DNA of 64,000 nucleotides. Origin: Trichomonas tenax (Eukaryota; Parabasalia; Trichomonadida; Trichomonadidae). This document shows, piece by piece, positions 54,892 through 63,999 of the stretch. Every line of letters starts with the position of its first letter. The first letter of the stretch is position 1. Below the pieces are notes generated by a model. That model searched no databases. It saw only the letters and a list, made by a program, of their open reading frames with translations, and was not told the DNA's origin. The position numbers were made by a program, and so were the translations under genes. The stretch lies in contig JALKBU010000042.1 of NCBI GenBank assembly GCA_023091735.1, positions 47,828-111,827 of the forward strand, given 5' to 3'.

Positions 54892-55250
54892 ACAAATATT
54901 TTTAAAAACGATCAATTTCTGGCATCAACTATACAGACATTTGCTGCTCTGGAGAGACTATGCCAGAGGCTGATCATTTTTGATGATATTGTTTTTTTTT
55001 TAAAAAAAATCGATAGTTAATACTAATGACTGTGATGCTTGCATACTGTAGCATTCAAATATCCAAAACATGTTCTGCTTGATGACAGATTGCTTGGAGC
55101 TATAATGAATGCTGATTTTTTAAGAAATTAAGCAATTCAGGATCATTTCTTCCAGGCGATCAAAGCACTGGATTATTTACAAATAATTGTTGACGATCTA
55201 GGCTCTTGAGGGGATTTTAAAGCATTTTACTAACTAGAATATGCTGCTTG
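54892..55250. other. second hairpin locus, related to 31968-32348
   Basis: A long imperfect hairpin pairs ~54900-54930 with ~54955-54990. Its right arm complement (ATCAAAAATGATCA...CTCTGGCA) matches the left arm of hairpin H4 at 31968. Weaker hairpins follow at about 55050-55115 and 55152-55205. The stretch ends with AAAGCATTTTACTAACTAGAATATG-like sequence, similar to 32325-32348. The upstream GATTTATAAT also matches 31947-31956. The two loci are therefore diverged copies of one kind of unit. Confidence 0.5.
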
Positions 55251-55847
55251 TACTTAGAGAAACTGCTGAGGACCATAAAATCACTCAAAAATCTCACATT
55301 TTTGCAATTCTGATGTATTTTTAAAGAAACATATAGATTTTGATTCAATACTCCATGTTCTATACAGGCCTGGGCAATATGAATTGAAATATAGTTGACA
55401 ATAGTCATTATTAAGAGATAGATAAAATTTAAATTAAATTTTCAAACGCTCAGATTTGATTAATTAGAATAGATACAGCATTCTGCACATGCGTATATCA
55501 ATATATCTGTATATAATTTTCATCCCCTAAATATTGGATGCATCCCCTATTTAAATTTAGTGTCGTCCATCAGGCGTGATTTTCGATATGCGTAAGAATA
55601 ATTGGCTACGTTCCATTTTACTAATAAAACATAGGCATAGCATTATGATCAATAAGTGGCAATAATTCAAGTTTGAAAATTTATAATTTCATTCGATTCT
55701 TGCATTTTTTAAAAGAATTCACACAAGTAAGGATAGAAGTACAATTTGGTGCGATAAATTTGAATTTTTCAAAAAATCTCAAAACCCCTAGCCAAATATC
55801 ATACATACCATGAAATTTAATTTATTTCGAAAAAATATTGAGATAAA
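55251..55847. other. spacer, no gene seen
   Basis: AT-rich. GCATCCCCTA occurs twice nearby (54817 and 55540), hinting at a further decayed repeat around the hairpin locus. Short open frames show no family. Confidence 0.35.
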
Positions 55848-56874
55848 TTTAGCCACAGGTCTAAAGCAGGGGGTGTCAGGAAATTTGATTAAAGTTTGGT
55901 TGTTCGAAACAGCGCTGGTGCGTTTTTTCCCTTTTTTGAGTCACCTTTCTGAATACAATATTTTAGTGTCACCATTGAATAAAAATTGTGAATGATTCAA
56001 ATATGCTGAAAAAAATTTCCCTGATGAAAACAAAAGATTCATTTTTTTCAAACATTTAAGAGGTAGAAAATGAAATCCGAATAATGACTTGGATTTTATG
56101 ATTATTACATAATGAATTCTGATTGAGCAAATCGTTAAAATAGGCATTTTAAATTTTTTTCATTCACTTTTGAAAAACGTTAGATTAAGGAGTATTACAT
56201 AGTGAAAATGTTCCACATTATGAAAATATTTAATTTCAAATACATCCAATGAATCACATTAAAGTTTTTAATAAGATCTGATATGATAATTTATTTATAT
56301 GTTGCTTTAGTAGTTATAATTAAGCAGATGATTCCTTGTATGATAGTAATAACAATGATAGAATTAAATTTACATGAATAAGCGTAATCATCATTATTTT
56401 GTGAAAATCATCAGTAAAATTTCAACGTTTTGTTGGATTTGATTGATGTTCTGTGTATAGAGGTGCTAGAATTCGCCTGTATTTTGCGATTCTGCACTCA
56501 AATATGAGAAATTATTGTTTTTGGTGATTGAAGAATTTTGGACTTAAAATTGTTAACGGTATGATAATATTTTTATTACAGAATTGGATAGTGTATACAA
56601 TTTATTTGGAGAACTTGAAGTCAAAATTAATGATCATCGTATGAATTTCTGAGATACGAAGAAATTACGTAATTTATGAGCTGATTTTTGAAGTTTATTG
56701 GTACTCATGTATTGCATGGCATGCGTTAATTCATGCGGAAAAGCCTCAGCTAGCAGTTTACATATGAGTTTGGGGTAAACAGCGTTGAACCATCCATTAA
56801 AAAATCAATCTGACAATATGTCATGTAAACACCCGAAAAGGCAGGGAGAGTGGCTAAAGTATTGTGAAACTGGG
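55848..56874. mobile_element. element R2, copy B (inverted relative to copy A)
   Basis: It matches 43834-45172 in reverse orientation over almost its whole length. The right end keeps the terminal repeat (GTATTGTGAAACTGGG) followed by TA. The left end starts at TTTAGCCACAGGTCTAAAGC, lacking the outer ~17 bases. It lacks the ~300-base block present in copy A. Differences are scattered substitutions and small indels. Confidence 0.8.
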
Positions 56875-57791
56875 TATTTAGAATATATCTCAAACCATGT
56901 TGAAATGTCATTTATATATTGATAACAAAATAGAAATATAGTGATAATAAGCGGAGTAAGGTTAATTTCGATTTTTCTTTGCGATTTTAAAAAATGTTAA
57001 TTATATTCATGATAGAAAGGTGTGTAGTATTAAAATTATGTAATAACAGGAAGTGTAAATATAGATAAAAGAGCAAAAACTGGAGTGTTGAAAACTAAAT
57101 GTCGAAATAGAAATTGTATCTCAAGATTGTAAAATTGTTTTTTCATAGGACCTAGATATTTACTCTAAGCGGATGTAAGCAATATGGAGTGTAAGTGGCG
57201 TATTCAAGTTGACTGTGAATTATGGCTGTGCTAAATTTCAGTTTCTTTGACCCCTTTTTGAATCCATGTCCTAAATTGCTTTGCTGATTTGCCTCTTCGT
57301 TTGTCTTGTCGCGTTGCAAGGACGAGTTCGATAATAAAATCGATAATTACAAAAATTGAGAATTCGGATTGGTTCAGAAGGTTTCCATTCCCATAGCCAA
57401 TATCCTCATGCTTATGCTCATGGGACTCTGAACAAATTTTGATTAGCCATTAGCGAGCTGCATCTACTTTTTGTGGTCCAGACCCAAAAAAGTGAGCTCA
57501 AAAAGTTACCCCCTTTTTATCCACATGATTAAACCTCACTATGTTGGGTAATTAAAACAAGAGATTCTCATAATTTATTTTGATGCTTGAATTATTAATT
57601 ATTTGTTTTTGAATCAATAAGCATCACAATATTTATCAATAATTATAGGATTTATATACGTGTGCATATTCCTATACAAATTGTTGAGAAAATTAAAATC
57701 ATGATAATTTTTTATAAGAAAATTCATATTCAAACAAATCGAAATGCTTCTATGAGCACAAAATGTGCCAATTACAAATGTGATGGCGTCT
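56875..57791. other. 0.9-kb spacer, no gene seen
   Basis: AT-rich DNA downstream of the Rab gene. The 102-codon frame 57614-57922 is a shadow of the Rab 3' end plus flank. Nothing else is recognised. Confidence 0.4.
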
Positions 57792-58388
57792 CTAGCAACA
57801 CTTAGATTTCTTCTCATCATCTTGAGGTTCGTAAAGAGTTGGCTGCACGCCAACGTGTATTTCATTTGTGATAACGTATTGGAAAACATTTCTAGCGGCC
57901 TTGTGAAAGGCTTCTTTAACATTTGAATTTGTTTTTGCTGAAGTTTCGATATATTCTAAATGATTTGATGTCGAAAACTGCTCTATTTCGGCTTTAGACA
58001 CATCTCTTTCGTCCTCCAAATCGATTTTATTTCCAACAAGAAGAATTCGCGCTTTTGGATGGCAATAATTTCTCACATCTGAGATCCAATCCTCGAGACC
58101 TTCAAAGCTTTTATGGTTATTATAAGAAAAAACAATTAGAACGCCTACAGCATCTCTATAATATGCTTGTGATAAAGATCTATACTGCTCCTGGCCTGCT
58201 GTGTCCCATATCTGCATCTGCACCTTGGTATCTCCTATCGTTAGCTTGTATAATGAATAGTCAATTCCAATTGTGCTGTCGATCACGTCAGAAAACTCAT
58301 TTGTTATCAATCTCCGGACAAGAGCCGTCTTCCCTACACCGGCATCACCGATCATTAGGAATTTGAATGTAAGATTATCTTTCGACAT
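57792..58388 (-). CDS. Rab-family small GTPase
   Basis: 198 residues from the ATG at 58388. An in-frame ATG 36 bases upstream would add 12 residues that relatives lack, so the downstream start is preferred. Motifs are P-loop GDAGVGKT (14-21), switch I STIGIDY (38-44), WDTAGQEQYRSL (61-72), NKID (120-123) and ETSAK (148-152). The C-terminus KSKCC carries two cysteines for geranylgeranyl anchoring. Rab GTPases direct vesicle transport. The subfamily is uncertain: switch I has IGIDY where Rab1/Rab8-type proteins have IGVDF. An exact TTTACATGTCA lies 94 bases upstream. Confidence 0.93.
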   Translation of the reverse strand: MSKDNLTFKFLMIGDAGVGKTALVRRLITNEFSDVIDSTIGIDYSLYKLTIGDTKVQMQIWDTAGQEQYRSLSQAYYRDAVGVLIVFSYNNHKSFEGLEDWISDVRNYCHPKARILLVGNKIDLEDERDVSKAEIEQFSTSNHLEYIETSAKTNSNVKEAFHKAARNVFQYVITNEIHVGVQPTLYEPQDDEKKSKCC

Positions 58389-58481
58389 TATAAAATTTTG
58401 GATTGATTTCGTGTAGATTAACATCCACTAGGCACGAAATTGCCAAGCATATCATTATTTCCAAATTGAGCGGTTACTAAC

Positions 58482-58492
58482 TTTACATGTCA
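58482..58492 (+). promoter_or_regulatory. TTTACATGTCA motif upstream of the Rab gene
   Basis: An exact copy in the context CTTTACATGTCAAA, the same extended context as at 48044. It lies 94 bases upstream of the ATG at 58388. Confidence 0.45.
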
Positions 58493-58636
58493 AATTATCA
58501 AAATATGAAATAAGCAATGCATTGACCTTAATTAGAAAGCCTTCAAATTAAACATGAGTGAGTCCAAATGGCACCAATAAGTGCTGCTAATATATGTACT
58601 TTAATTAAATCGTGATAAAAAGTTAAATAAAAAATT

Positions 58637-60322
58637 TTAAAATTTTAATGTTATCTTGTTATCTTCAAGTGAAAAGTGTTTTGACTTCTTGTTTTCTTCA
58701 GCAACTAAATTGCCCCGAGTGATATGTGTGATTGAAAGTAATGAGTATTTTTGGTTTTTCAAAAATGCCTCACCGATCTTATTGAGGGCCACTTTAAATC
58801 TATTAAGTTGACCATTTAAGATTTGTTCTTCAATGCTTGGTTCTCTTGGAACTTCCTTTAATTTCTTTTCAACCACTTCTCTATAGTTTTTCACGAATTG
58901 ATTCTTTAAATTTTCGACATATTCCGCAACCTCATCAGCATTGTCTTCATGAACACCTTTATAACGCTTTGTATCGATTTGCTTATCTTGTTCTCTGAGT
59001 TCTACAAAGAAGTTATTAGCGTCATCAATTAGATAATCATATTGGTTAAGCAGATTTTCAAGGTTCTTAGAATTTTCATATTTTGCTTTGTATTTGCTAA
59101 AAGTTCCTTGATCGATTTTATCGGATCTCTTGCCAGGCGTGAATCTTGAAAATACTGCTGGTTGAAAAAGATTATCTGGCATGTCTGGCAGTTTGTTATA
59201 ACAAAGTGAGTTTTTCTCGAGGATGTAAAGTGCTCCAAAGAAAATTGATGATGATGGTTCAATGAAGAACTGAGGTTTAATTGTCTTGTCGATTAATAAT
59301 GGACTTATAACAAAATCGCTTAGAAGTGATCCAAAGCCTGCTCTTCCAATTACATTGCAGAATTTTATGTTGTTTTTGTCGATTTCTTTGAGGAATGCTG
59401 AAAAGAATTCATTGATCAGTTCTTTGATTTTTTGAATTGTAGGAATATTGATTATATCATCGAACTTATAAATTGTCTTGAAATCATCAGGGATGTCGAG
59501 ATCTTTTGGAGAAGGAAATGTTGAAGATGTGCCGACATGTAATGATTTGTAGAACCTACTAACAGCTCTGAAAAATGTTTCTTTTTCTCTTGGAGAATTC
59601 TGCTTGATTTTTCCTATGTAATCTAGGGATTTTCCAGATCTTTCAAGATCATCCAGGATCTTATTAGCAATCGCATTCTTAATATCTAAAGCACCGCAAT
59701 GGAAAACTTTTGAATTGAGAATTTGACTTGAATGTTGGCTGCTGAAATGAAGATATGACAATTCCATATTGGCGTCACCAATGTTAAATAGAATTATGTC
59801 ATAATCAGGATTTGCAATATTCATTTCGTGCATTTTAGAATTAAAATAAGTACAAATTGCTTCGTTTGTAGATATGATGCGGTTCGGAGTCATATTGCAT
59901 TTTGAGGCACATTCAGTAAGTACTTTCTTCTGATCATCTGTCCAAAATGTATCTAAAATGAAAACGTAATCTTCAATATTTTTATTTTTGAAAGTTACCT
60001 GTTCTTTGATCAGATACAAGAGAGACAAAAGTGCATCATTGGGCGTGTAGTAATTGTCTGTACCTGGAATTTTGAAAAGTTGTGTATCTGTTCCAAGAAG
60101 ATACAAGAATCTGCGAGCACAGCCATCCTCGTATAGAAGCTGCGATTTTGTCATCTCACCTTTGTTTAAAAGTTTTAACTCTTTAAATTGTAAACCCGAA
60201 TTAGAGCCAATATGGGAAATAACTGGCTGCTCTCTCCTTTTCTTAAAGTCTTCCGTGTAGACGAAGAAATACGAACGGCGGTTTCCGAGTTGGATAACAG
60301 CTGTTCCCGGTTTTGCATTCAT
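58637..60322 (-). CDS. divergent Hsp70-superfamily protein (Hsp110/Grp170-like)
   Basis: 561 residues from ATG 60322; the frame extends 11 codons upstream only to a TTG. The layout follows an Hsp70 nucleotide-binding domain: VIQLGNRRSYFFV at the start (the DLGTT strand), NDALLSLLYLIKEQVTF, then DTFWTDDQKKVLTECASKCN and RIISTNEAICTYFN (compare PAYFNDSQRQATKDAG...RIINEPTAA). YDIILFNIGDANMELSYLHF corresponds to DLGGGTFDVS, and VIGRAGFGSLLSDFVISPLL to the VGGSTRIP region. The Gly-rich phosphate loops are largely lost (GDAN for GGGT), so ATP hydrolysis is doubtful. The C-terminal ~170 residues are helical, as in Hsp110/Grp170. There is no ER signal peptide and no retention signal. Confidence 0.65.
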   Translation of the reverse strand: MNAKPGTAVIQLGNRRSYFFVYTEDFKKRREQPVISHIGSNSGLQFKELKLLNKGEMTKSQLLYEDGCARRFLYLLGTDTQLFKIPGTDNYYTPNDALLSLLYLIKEQVTFKNKNIEDYVFILDTFWTDDQKKVLTECASKCNMTPNRIISTNEAICTYFNSKMHEMNIANPDYDIILFNIGDANMELSYLHFSSQHSSQILNSKVFHCGALDIKNAIANKILDDLERSGKSLDYIGKIKQNSPREKETFFRAVSRFYKSLHVGTSSTFPSPKDLDIPDDFKTIYKFDDIINIPTIQKIKELINEFFSAFLKEIDKNNIKFCNVIGRAGFGSLLSDFVISPLLIDKTIKPQFFIEPSSSIFFGALYILEKNSLCYNKLPDMPDNLFQPAVFSRFTPGKRSDKIDQGTFSKYKAKYENSKNLENLLNQYDYLIDDANNFFVELREQDKQIDTKRYKGVHEDNADEVAEYVENLKNQFVKNYREVVEKKLKEVPREPSIEEQILNGQLNRFKVALNKIGEAFLKNQKYSLLSITHITRGNLVAEENKKSKHFSLEDNKITLKF

Positions 60323-60500
60323 TTTGTCACGTTTTGGACAATTTTTTGCCAGCAAAAAACTTTGTGAAAATTTTTATTGTGGAAATAGAATCTTTATTGC
60401 ATTTATATATATAAATATCAAAAATTGGGCAACTTTCAACTCTAATATCTTTAATCTCAACGACAAACTCAATAAATTTTAAAAACAATTCTAGATGATA

Positions 60501-60550
60501 TATAGAATGGTTCTATTGGCGCCAGAAATGTCGCCACTAGCCTCATTCTA
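60501..60550. other. 20-bp imperfect hairpin
   Basis: ATAGAATGGTTCTATTGGCG (60501-60520) pairs with 60531-60550 at 16 of 20 positions across a 10-base loop. Size and mismatch level resemble the hairpins at 31505-32289. Confidence 0.4.
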
Positions 60551-60666
60551 TTTTTTTAAAACTCATAAATGAACTCATATATGTTTTCATAGATGATAAT
60601 ATATATTTTGAAACTCATAAATGAATGATTACATAGATGATGAACTCATAAAAATGCTCTCAACAC

Positions 60667-60715
60667 ACACACAAATGGGGCAGCCCAGCGAGCCCTTGGC
60701 TCGCCTTGTGCCCGG
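60667..60715. repeat. GC-rich hairpin after a CA run
   Basis: After a short CA repeat (60662-60672), GCGAGCC (60688-60694) and GGCTCGC (60698-60704) form a perfect 7-bp stem with a 3-base loop. It is nested in GGGCA/TGCCC. It marks the beginning of the repeat-rich zone that continues to the integrase. Confidence 0.45.
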
Positions 60716-60832
60716 AGAAATGAATATATTTAATGATTTCGTGAAGTTTTCACGTTAAGATTTAGGCACGTTTGACATTTTATAGAATTAAGTTTAATTT
60801 TAAAAATATTTATTTTTTTAATAAGTAAATAG

Positions 60833-61075
60833 ATGGACAGGGTAGACATTGGTTGTCAAACGATTTCATTTGCTGATAAAATTGATGTTGAAAAGTTTTT
60901 GATGCGTGAATTTCCGAACAAACGCGAAATATTGGTTTCTGAATTATCGGAGGCTTATTTTGAAATTTTCGGGATAAGGAAATTTTATGAAGAATTTAAA
61001 AAGGATTTGAAAAAGTCGATGAGATACAAAGCTCGTACAATAAAGAAGGTCAAATATATTGTACGATTGGTTTAG
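60833..61075 (+). CDS. small hypothetical protein next to Maverick-type repeats
   Basis: 80 codons from ATG 60833. The peptide is helical and basic at the end (FEIFGIRKFYEEFKKDLKKS, YKARTIKKVKYIVRLV) and resembles a small DNA-binding or virion-type basic protein in composition only. It lies between the GC hairpin and the inverted repeats, so it may be cargo of the mobile element. No family is recognised. Confidence 0.35.
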   Translation: MDRVDIGCQTISFADKIDVEKFLMREFPNKREILVSELSEAYFEIFGIRKFYEEFKKDLKKSMRYKARTIKKVKYIVRLV

Positions 61076-61303
61076 TAACAGTTGTTATTTTTGTTTTTAG
61101 TTGATTTCGATGAGGAAATGAGGAAATGAGGTCGTTTATGTTGAAAATTTGATGAAAAGTAATGAAAAACAGTGATTTAGGGGCAAAAATGAAAAGTGCA
61201 CCGGGTCGATTTATTTTAAAATAAGTCACTTTTCAAAAATTGAGGATTTGCGGGAGTAAATAAGCAAAATTTGAGGATTTACTGGAGTAAATTAGGGGTT
61301 GAA

Positions 61304-61698
61304 AAAGTGCACCAAGTGCTTCGAGTGAACCGTGTGCAAATTTGCCCTATAGAATGTGACAACATTGACATTTTGACAACACGAGTGATTTCATGCTGAA
61401 AATAGGTATTTTACGGTCGTTTGTACGTAAAGGGTACGTAGAAATTGGGGTAAAATATACGATGTTGTCAAATTGAGTTTTTGGGCTTAATATTATCAAA
61501 ATTTGAGGATTTAGGGCTTAAAATTCATTTTGACAACATTGTTATAAATGGTCATTTTTACGTAATGGGTTAGTTAGAAATGGCTTAATATTATCAAAAT
61601 TTGAGGATTTATGGGAGTTTATGAGATGTTGTCAAAATGTCAATGTTGTCATACTGCCTATCACCTGGGACTTGCACCTGGTTCACTTGGTGCACTTA
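61304..61698. repeat. inverted repeat, ~80-base arms, in the Maverick-side repeat zone
   Basis: Arms 61304-61383 and 61625-61698 are inverted copies: AAGTGCACCAAGTG at the outer ends and TGACATTTTGACAACA at the inner ends. Between them TTGAGGATTTA occurs repeatedly. The phrase AAAACAGTGATTTAGGGG occurs at 61168 and again at 61743, just outside the arms. No ORF is present. Confidence 0.65.
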
Positions 61699-61799
61699 AA
61701 GAAATGGGGGTAAATAACGAAAATTCGAGTGAAAAGACATGAAAAACAGTGATTTAGGGGGCAAAAATGAAATTTACGACTCGGTTCACACGATACGTC

Positions 61800-62035
61800 T
61801 ACTTGAGGCACTCGGTGCAGTTTGAGATTTTTGGTCGTTTGGAGGTAAGGGTATGAAGAAAGACCCCCTTGGGTCAAGCCACAACGCGGCATGATATGAA
61901 GAAATGGGGTAAATACAGATATGGACAAAGAAATTGACTGTTTGGAGGTAATGATATGAAGAAATGAGGGGTAAATACAGATATAGACACACACACAATG
62001 TGCACTCTGGCCAACTAAAGTTGGCCGCCGTGCAC
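61800..62035. repeat. two-unit tandem repeat and a GTGCAC hairpin
   Basis: GTTTGGAGGTAA...ATGAAGAAA occurs at about 61838 and 61940 with GGGTAAATACAGATATGGAC between, a decayed tandem duplication. At 62000-62035 GTGCAC...GGCCAAC and GTTGGCC...GTGCAC form a near-perfect hairpin with a 4-base loop. Confidence 0.5.
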
Positions 62036-62220
62036 TGTTTCGCCTGTGTTTTTGTGTTTTTGGGGCTTCAATTTTAAGAAATTTGTGTTTTTGAAGGCTT
62101 GTTTGAGCAATTGTGGCTAAAAATAAAATTTAAAAATTGAAAATGGCAAAAATAGAATTTAAAAATTTGAATTTTGAATTTTGAATTTTAAAATTTTTGA
62201 TTTGTTTTTGTGTTTTGCAT

Positions 62221-62440
62221 TATTTCGAACGTTTGATTTGTTGAAAGTTGTGTTTGACATATTTCGAACGTTGAGTTGTTGAAAGTTGTGTTTGACATAT
62301 TTCGAACGTTGAGTTGTTTTGATTTGTTTTGAAGTTGTGTCTTGACAAAGTGGCACAAATAGTGTTTAGAGCCGTGCTTGAGCTGTGTCTTGACAAAGTG
62401 GCACAAATAGTGTTTAGAGCCGCGCTTGAGCCTGCGTTTA
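62221..62440. repeat. tandem repeats (TTGACATATTTCGAACGTTGAG and GTGGCACAAATAGTG units)
   Basis: The first unit (about 39 bases) occurs about three times from 62221 to 62310. The second unit, with TGTGTCTTGACAAAGTGGCA, occurs twice from 62336 to 62440. Open frames here are products of the repetition. Confidence 0.65.
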
Positions 62441-62514
62441 GAGGTTTAGAGATGTCCGTGGACACGTTTTTAAACATTGCTTTCAACCGATAAATAAGGT
62501 GTGTTTTTATATGT

Positions 62515-63071
62515 TGTCCTGAGTGGCTAGGGTGTCCACGGTCATAAAAATGTTTTAAAAAGTGTGACAACATGACATTTTGACAACACGTGTTAGAGCC
62601 TTGTTTAGAGGTTCAAACGAGTGTTTAGAGGTTCAAACGTTTGTCTGTTTAGCCTGTGTTGAGCTGTGTTTAGAGCTGTGTTGAGCTGTGTTTAGAGCTG
62701 TGTTTAGCCTGTGTTGAGCTGTGTTTAGCCTGTGTTGAGCTGTGTTTAGAGCTGTGTTGAGCTGAGTTTAGAGCTGTGTTGAGCTGAGTTTAGAGCTGTG
62801 TTGAGCTGTGTTTAGAGCTGTGTTTAGCCTGTGTTGAGCTGTGTTTAGAGCTATGTTGGGCTGTGTTTAGAGCTGTGTTGAGCTTGTGTTTAGAGGTTCA
62901 AACGTTTGTCTGTTTGTGTGTTTAGAGGTTCAAACGTTTGTCTATTTGTGTGTTTAAGGGTTCGAACGTTTGTTGAGAGCTGTGTTGAACGTTTGTCTGT
63001 TTATGTGTTGTCAAATGTCATGTTGTCAACTGTTTTATAATCTTTTTTATGACCGTGGACACCCCAGGACA
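62515..63071. repeat. GTGTCCACGG inverted repeat enclosing a GAGCTGTGTTTA array
   Basis: Arms 62515-62590 and 63005-63071 are inverted copies sharing GGTGTCCACGGTCATAAAAA and a TGACAACATGACATTT-type inner end. Between them (about 62636-62990) units of GAGCTGTGTTTA, GCCTGTGTT and GGTTCAAACGTTTGTCTGTTT repeat many times. The right arm ends next to the integrase stop codon at 63073. This could be the terminal or subterminal region of the Maverick-type element. Confidence 0.65.
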
Positions 63072-63072
63072 G

Positions 63073-63999
63073 TTAAAAGTATATATTAAAAACGTACAAA
63101 AATATCAGCTGAAGTGAATTTTGACCCTGGACAGCACCCTGTCCACTGTCCATGGACAGACAAAAACGTGGATAATAAGCAATTGATTCATCAGCAGCTT
63201 TGATTAAGAAGCCATTGCCTTGTTCTGAATCAACGATATAGTAATTTTGACTTAATTTACTTCTCTTCTTTTTTAACGGATCCGAATCAATAACTATTCG
63301 TACCTTCTCACCAGGATTTAATTTAAATTCTTTATCACTCATAATATCATCAGTTTTATCATTCATTTTTTGTATATATCTCTGTTCATCAGCTGAAGTA
63401 AATTTATTCGGTGGTTTTCCAGTAGATGAATGAATAGTGTCATTATATGTTTTCATAAATTTATTCATTGAATCAATAGTAAAGTCTCTATCTTTGTTTA
63501 AATCTTTTAACGTTCGAATAAGTCTATTAATTATACCAAGAATGTTATGGTTATGTTTCTCCGTTGTGTAGTGTGTTATGTTATTTTCGTTAAAGAATTC
63601 AGTTACTGATTTAGCTAAATATGCACTATCTTGATCAGACGTTAATGTTTTGGGATGAACTGTTTTTACAAATTCATTTAATGCATTCATTACTGAATCA
63701 GTGTTTTTGTTCCTAAACGGATAAGCATAACCTTTTCGTGAATTAATATTAATGAATATCAAGAATGCAGGTGGTGCTGTTCCTTTACTTTGAATTAATG
63801 TATCAAATTGGTATGAATCAGGAGTTTTAGAATAAATGGGTAAGAAATACTTGGAGGAATCGATTTTTAATTGGTCATGAACAACTTCCTTATTCAAAAA
63901 ATTTCTTACTTCTTGTTTTGAAAAACCCTTTTCAGCAGCTATCGGATAAAATTTATTAAATGTCTTCCAACGAGAGTTTTGATATAGTTCTTGAAGCAT
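63073..63999 (-). mobile_element. Maverick/Polinton-type integrase
   Basis: 308 codons from the ATG at 63999, possibly continuing beyond the edge. A retroviral-type integrase core is present: SYQFDTLIQ (first Asp), LTSDQDSAYL (second Asp) and KHNHNILGIINRLIRTLKD, where the third acidic residue is expected but Asn stands. A C-terminal chromodomain-like or SH3-like part follows (LNPGEKVRIVIDSDPLKKKR, YIVDSEQGNGFLIK). This matches the cellular-type integrases of Maverick elements, which are abundant in Trichomonas vaginalis. In such elements the integrase lies near one end, in agreement with the repeats to its left. Whether the Asn kills activity or the alignment is off by one needs comparison. 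The last ~30 residues run into GTCCATGGACA-type repeats. Confidence 0.75.

Noticed and set aside
57614..57922. 102-codon minus-strand frame next to the Rab gene
   Set aside because: It overlaps the Rab C-terminus in another frame and continues into AT-rich spacer.
61683..61998. Two overlapping Tyr/Ser/Pro-rich frames
   Set aside because: They arise from the tandemly repeated TTTGGAGGTAA...ATGAAGAAA units and have no start context or family.
62159..62573. Three overlapping 65-117 codon frames
   Set aside because: They are translations of tandem repeats (CQT/STF periodicity), not proteins.
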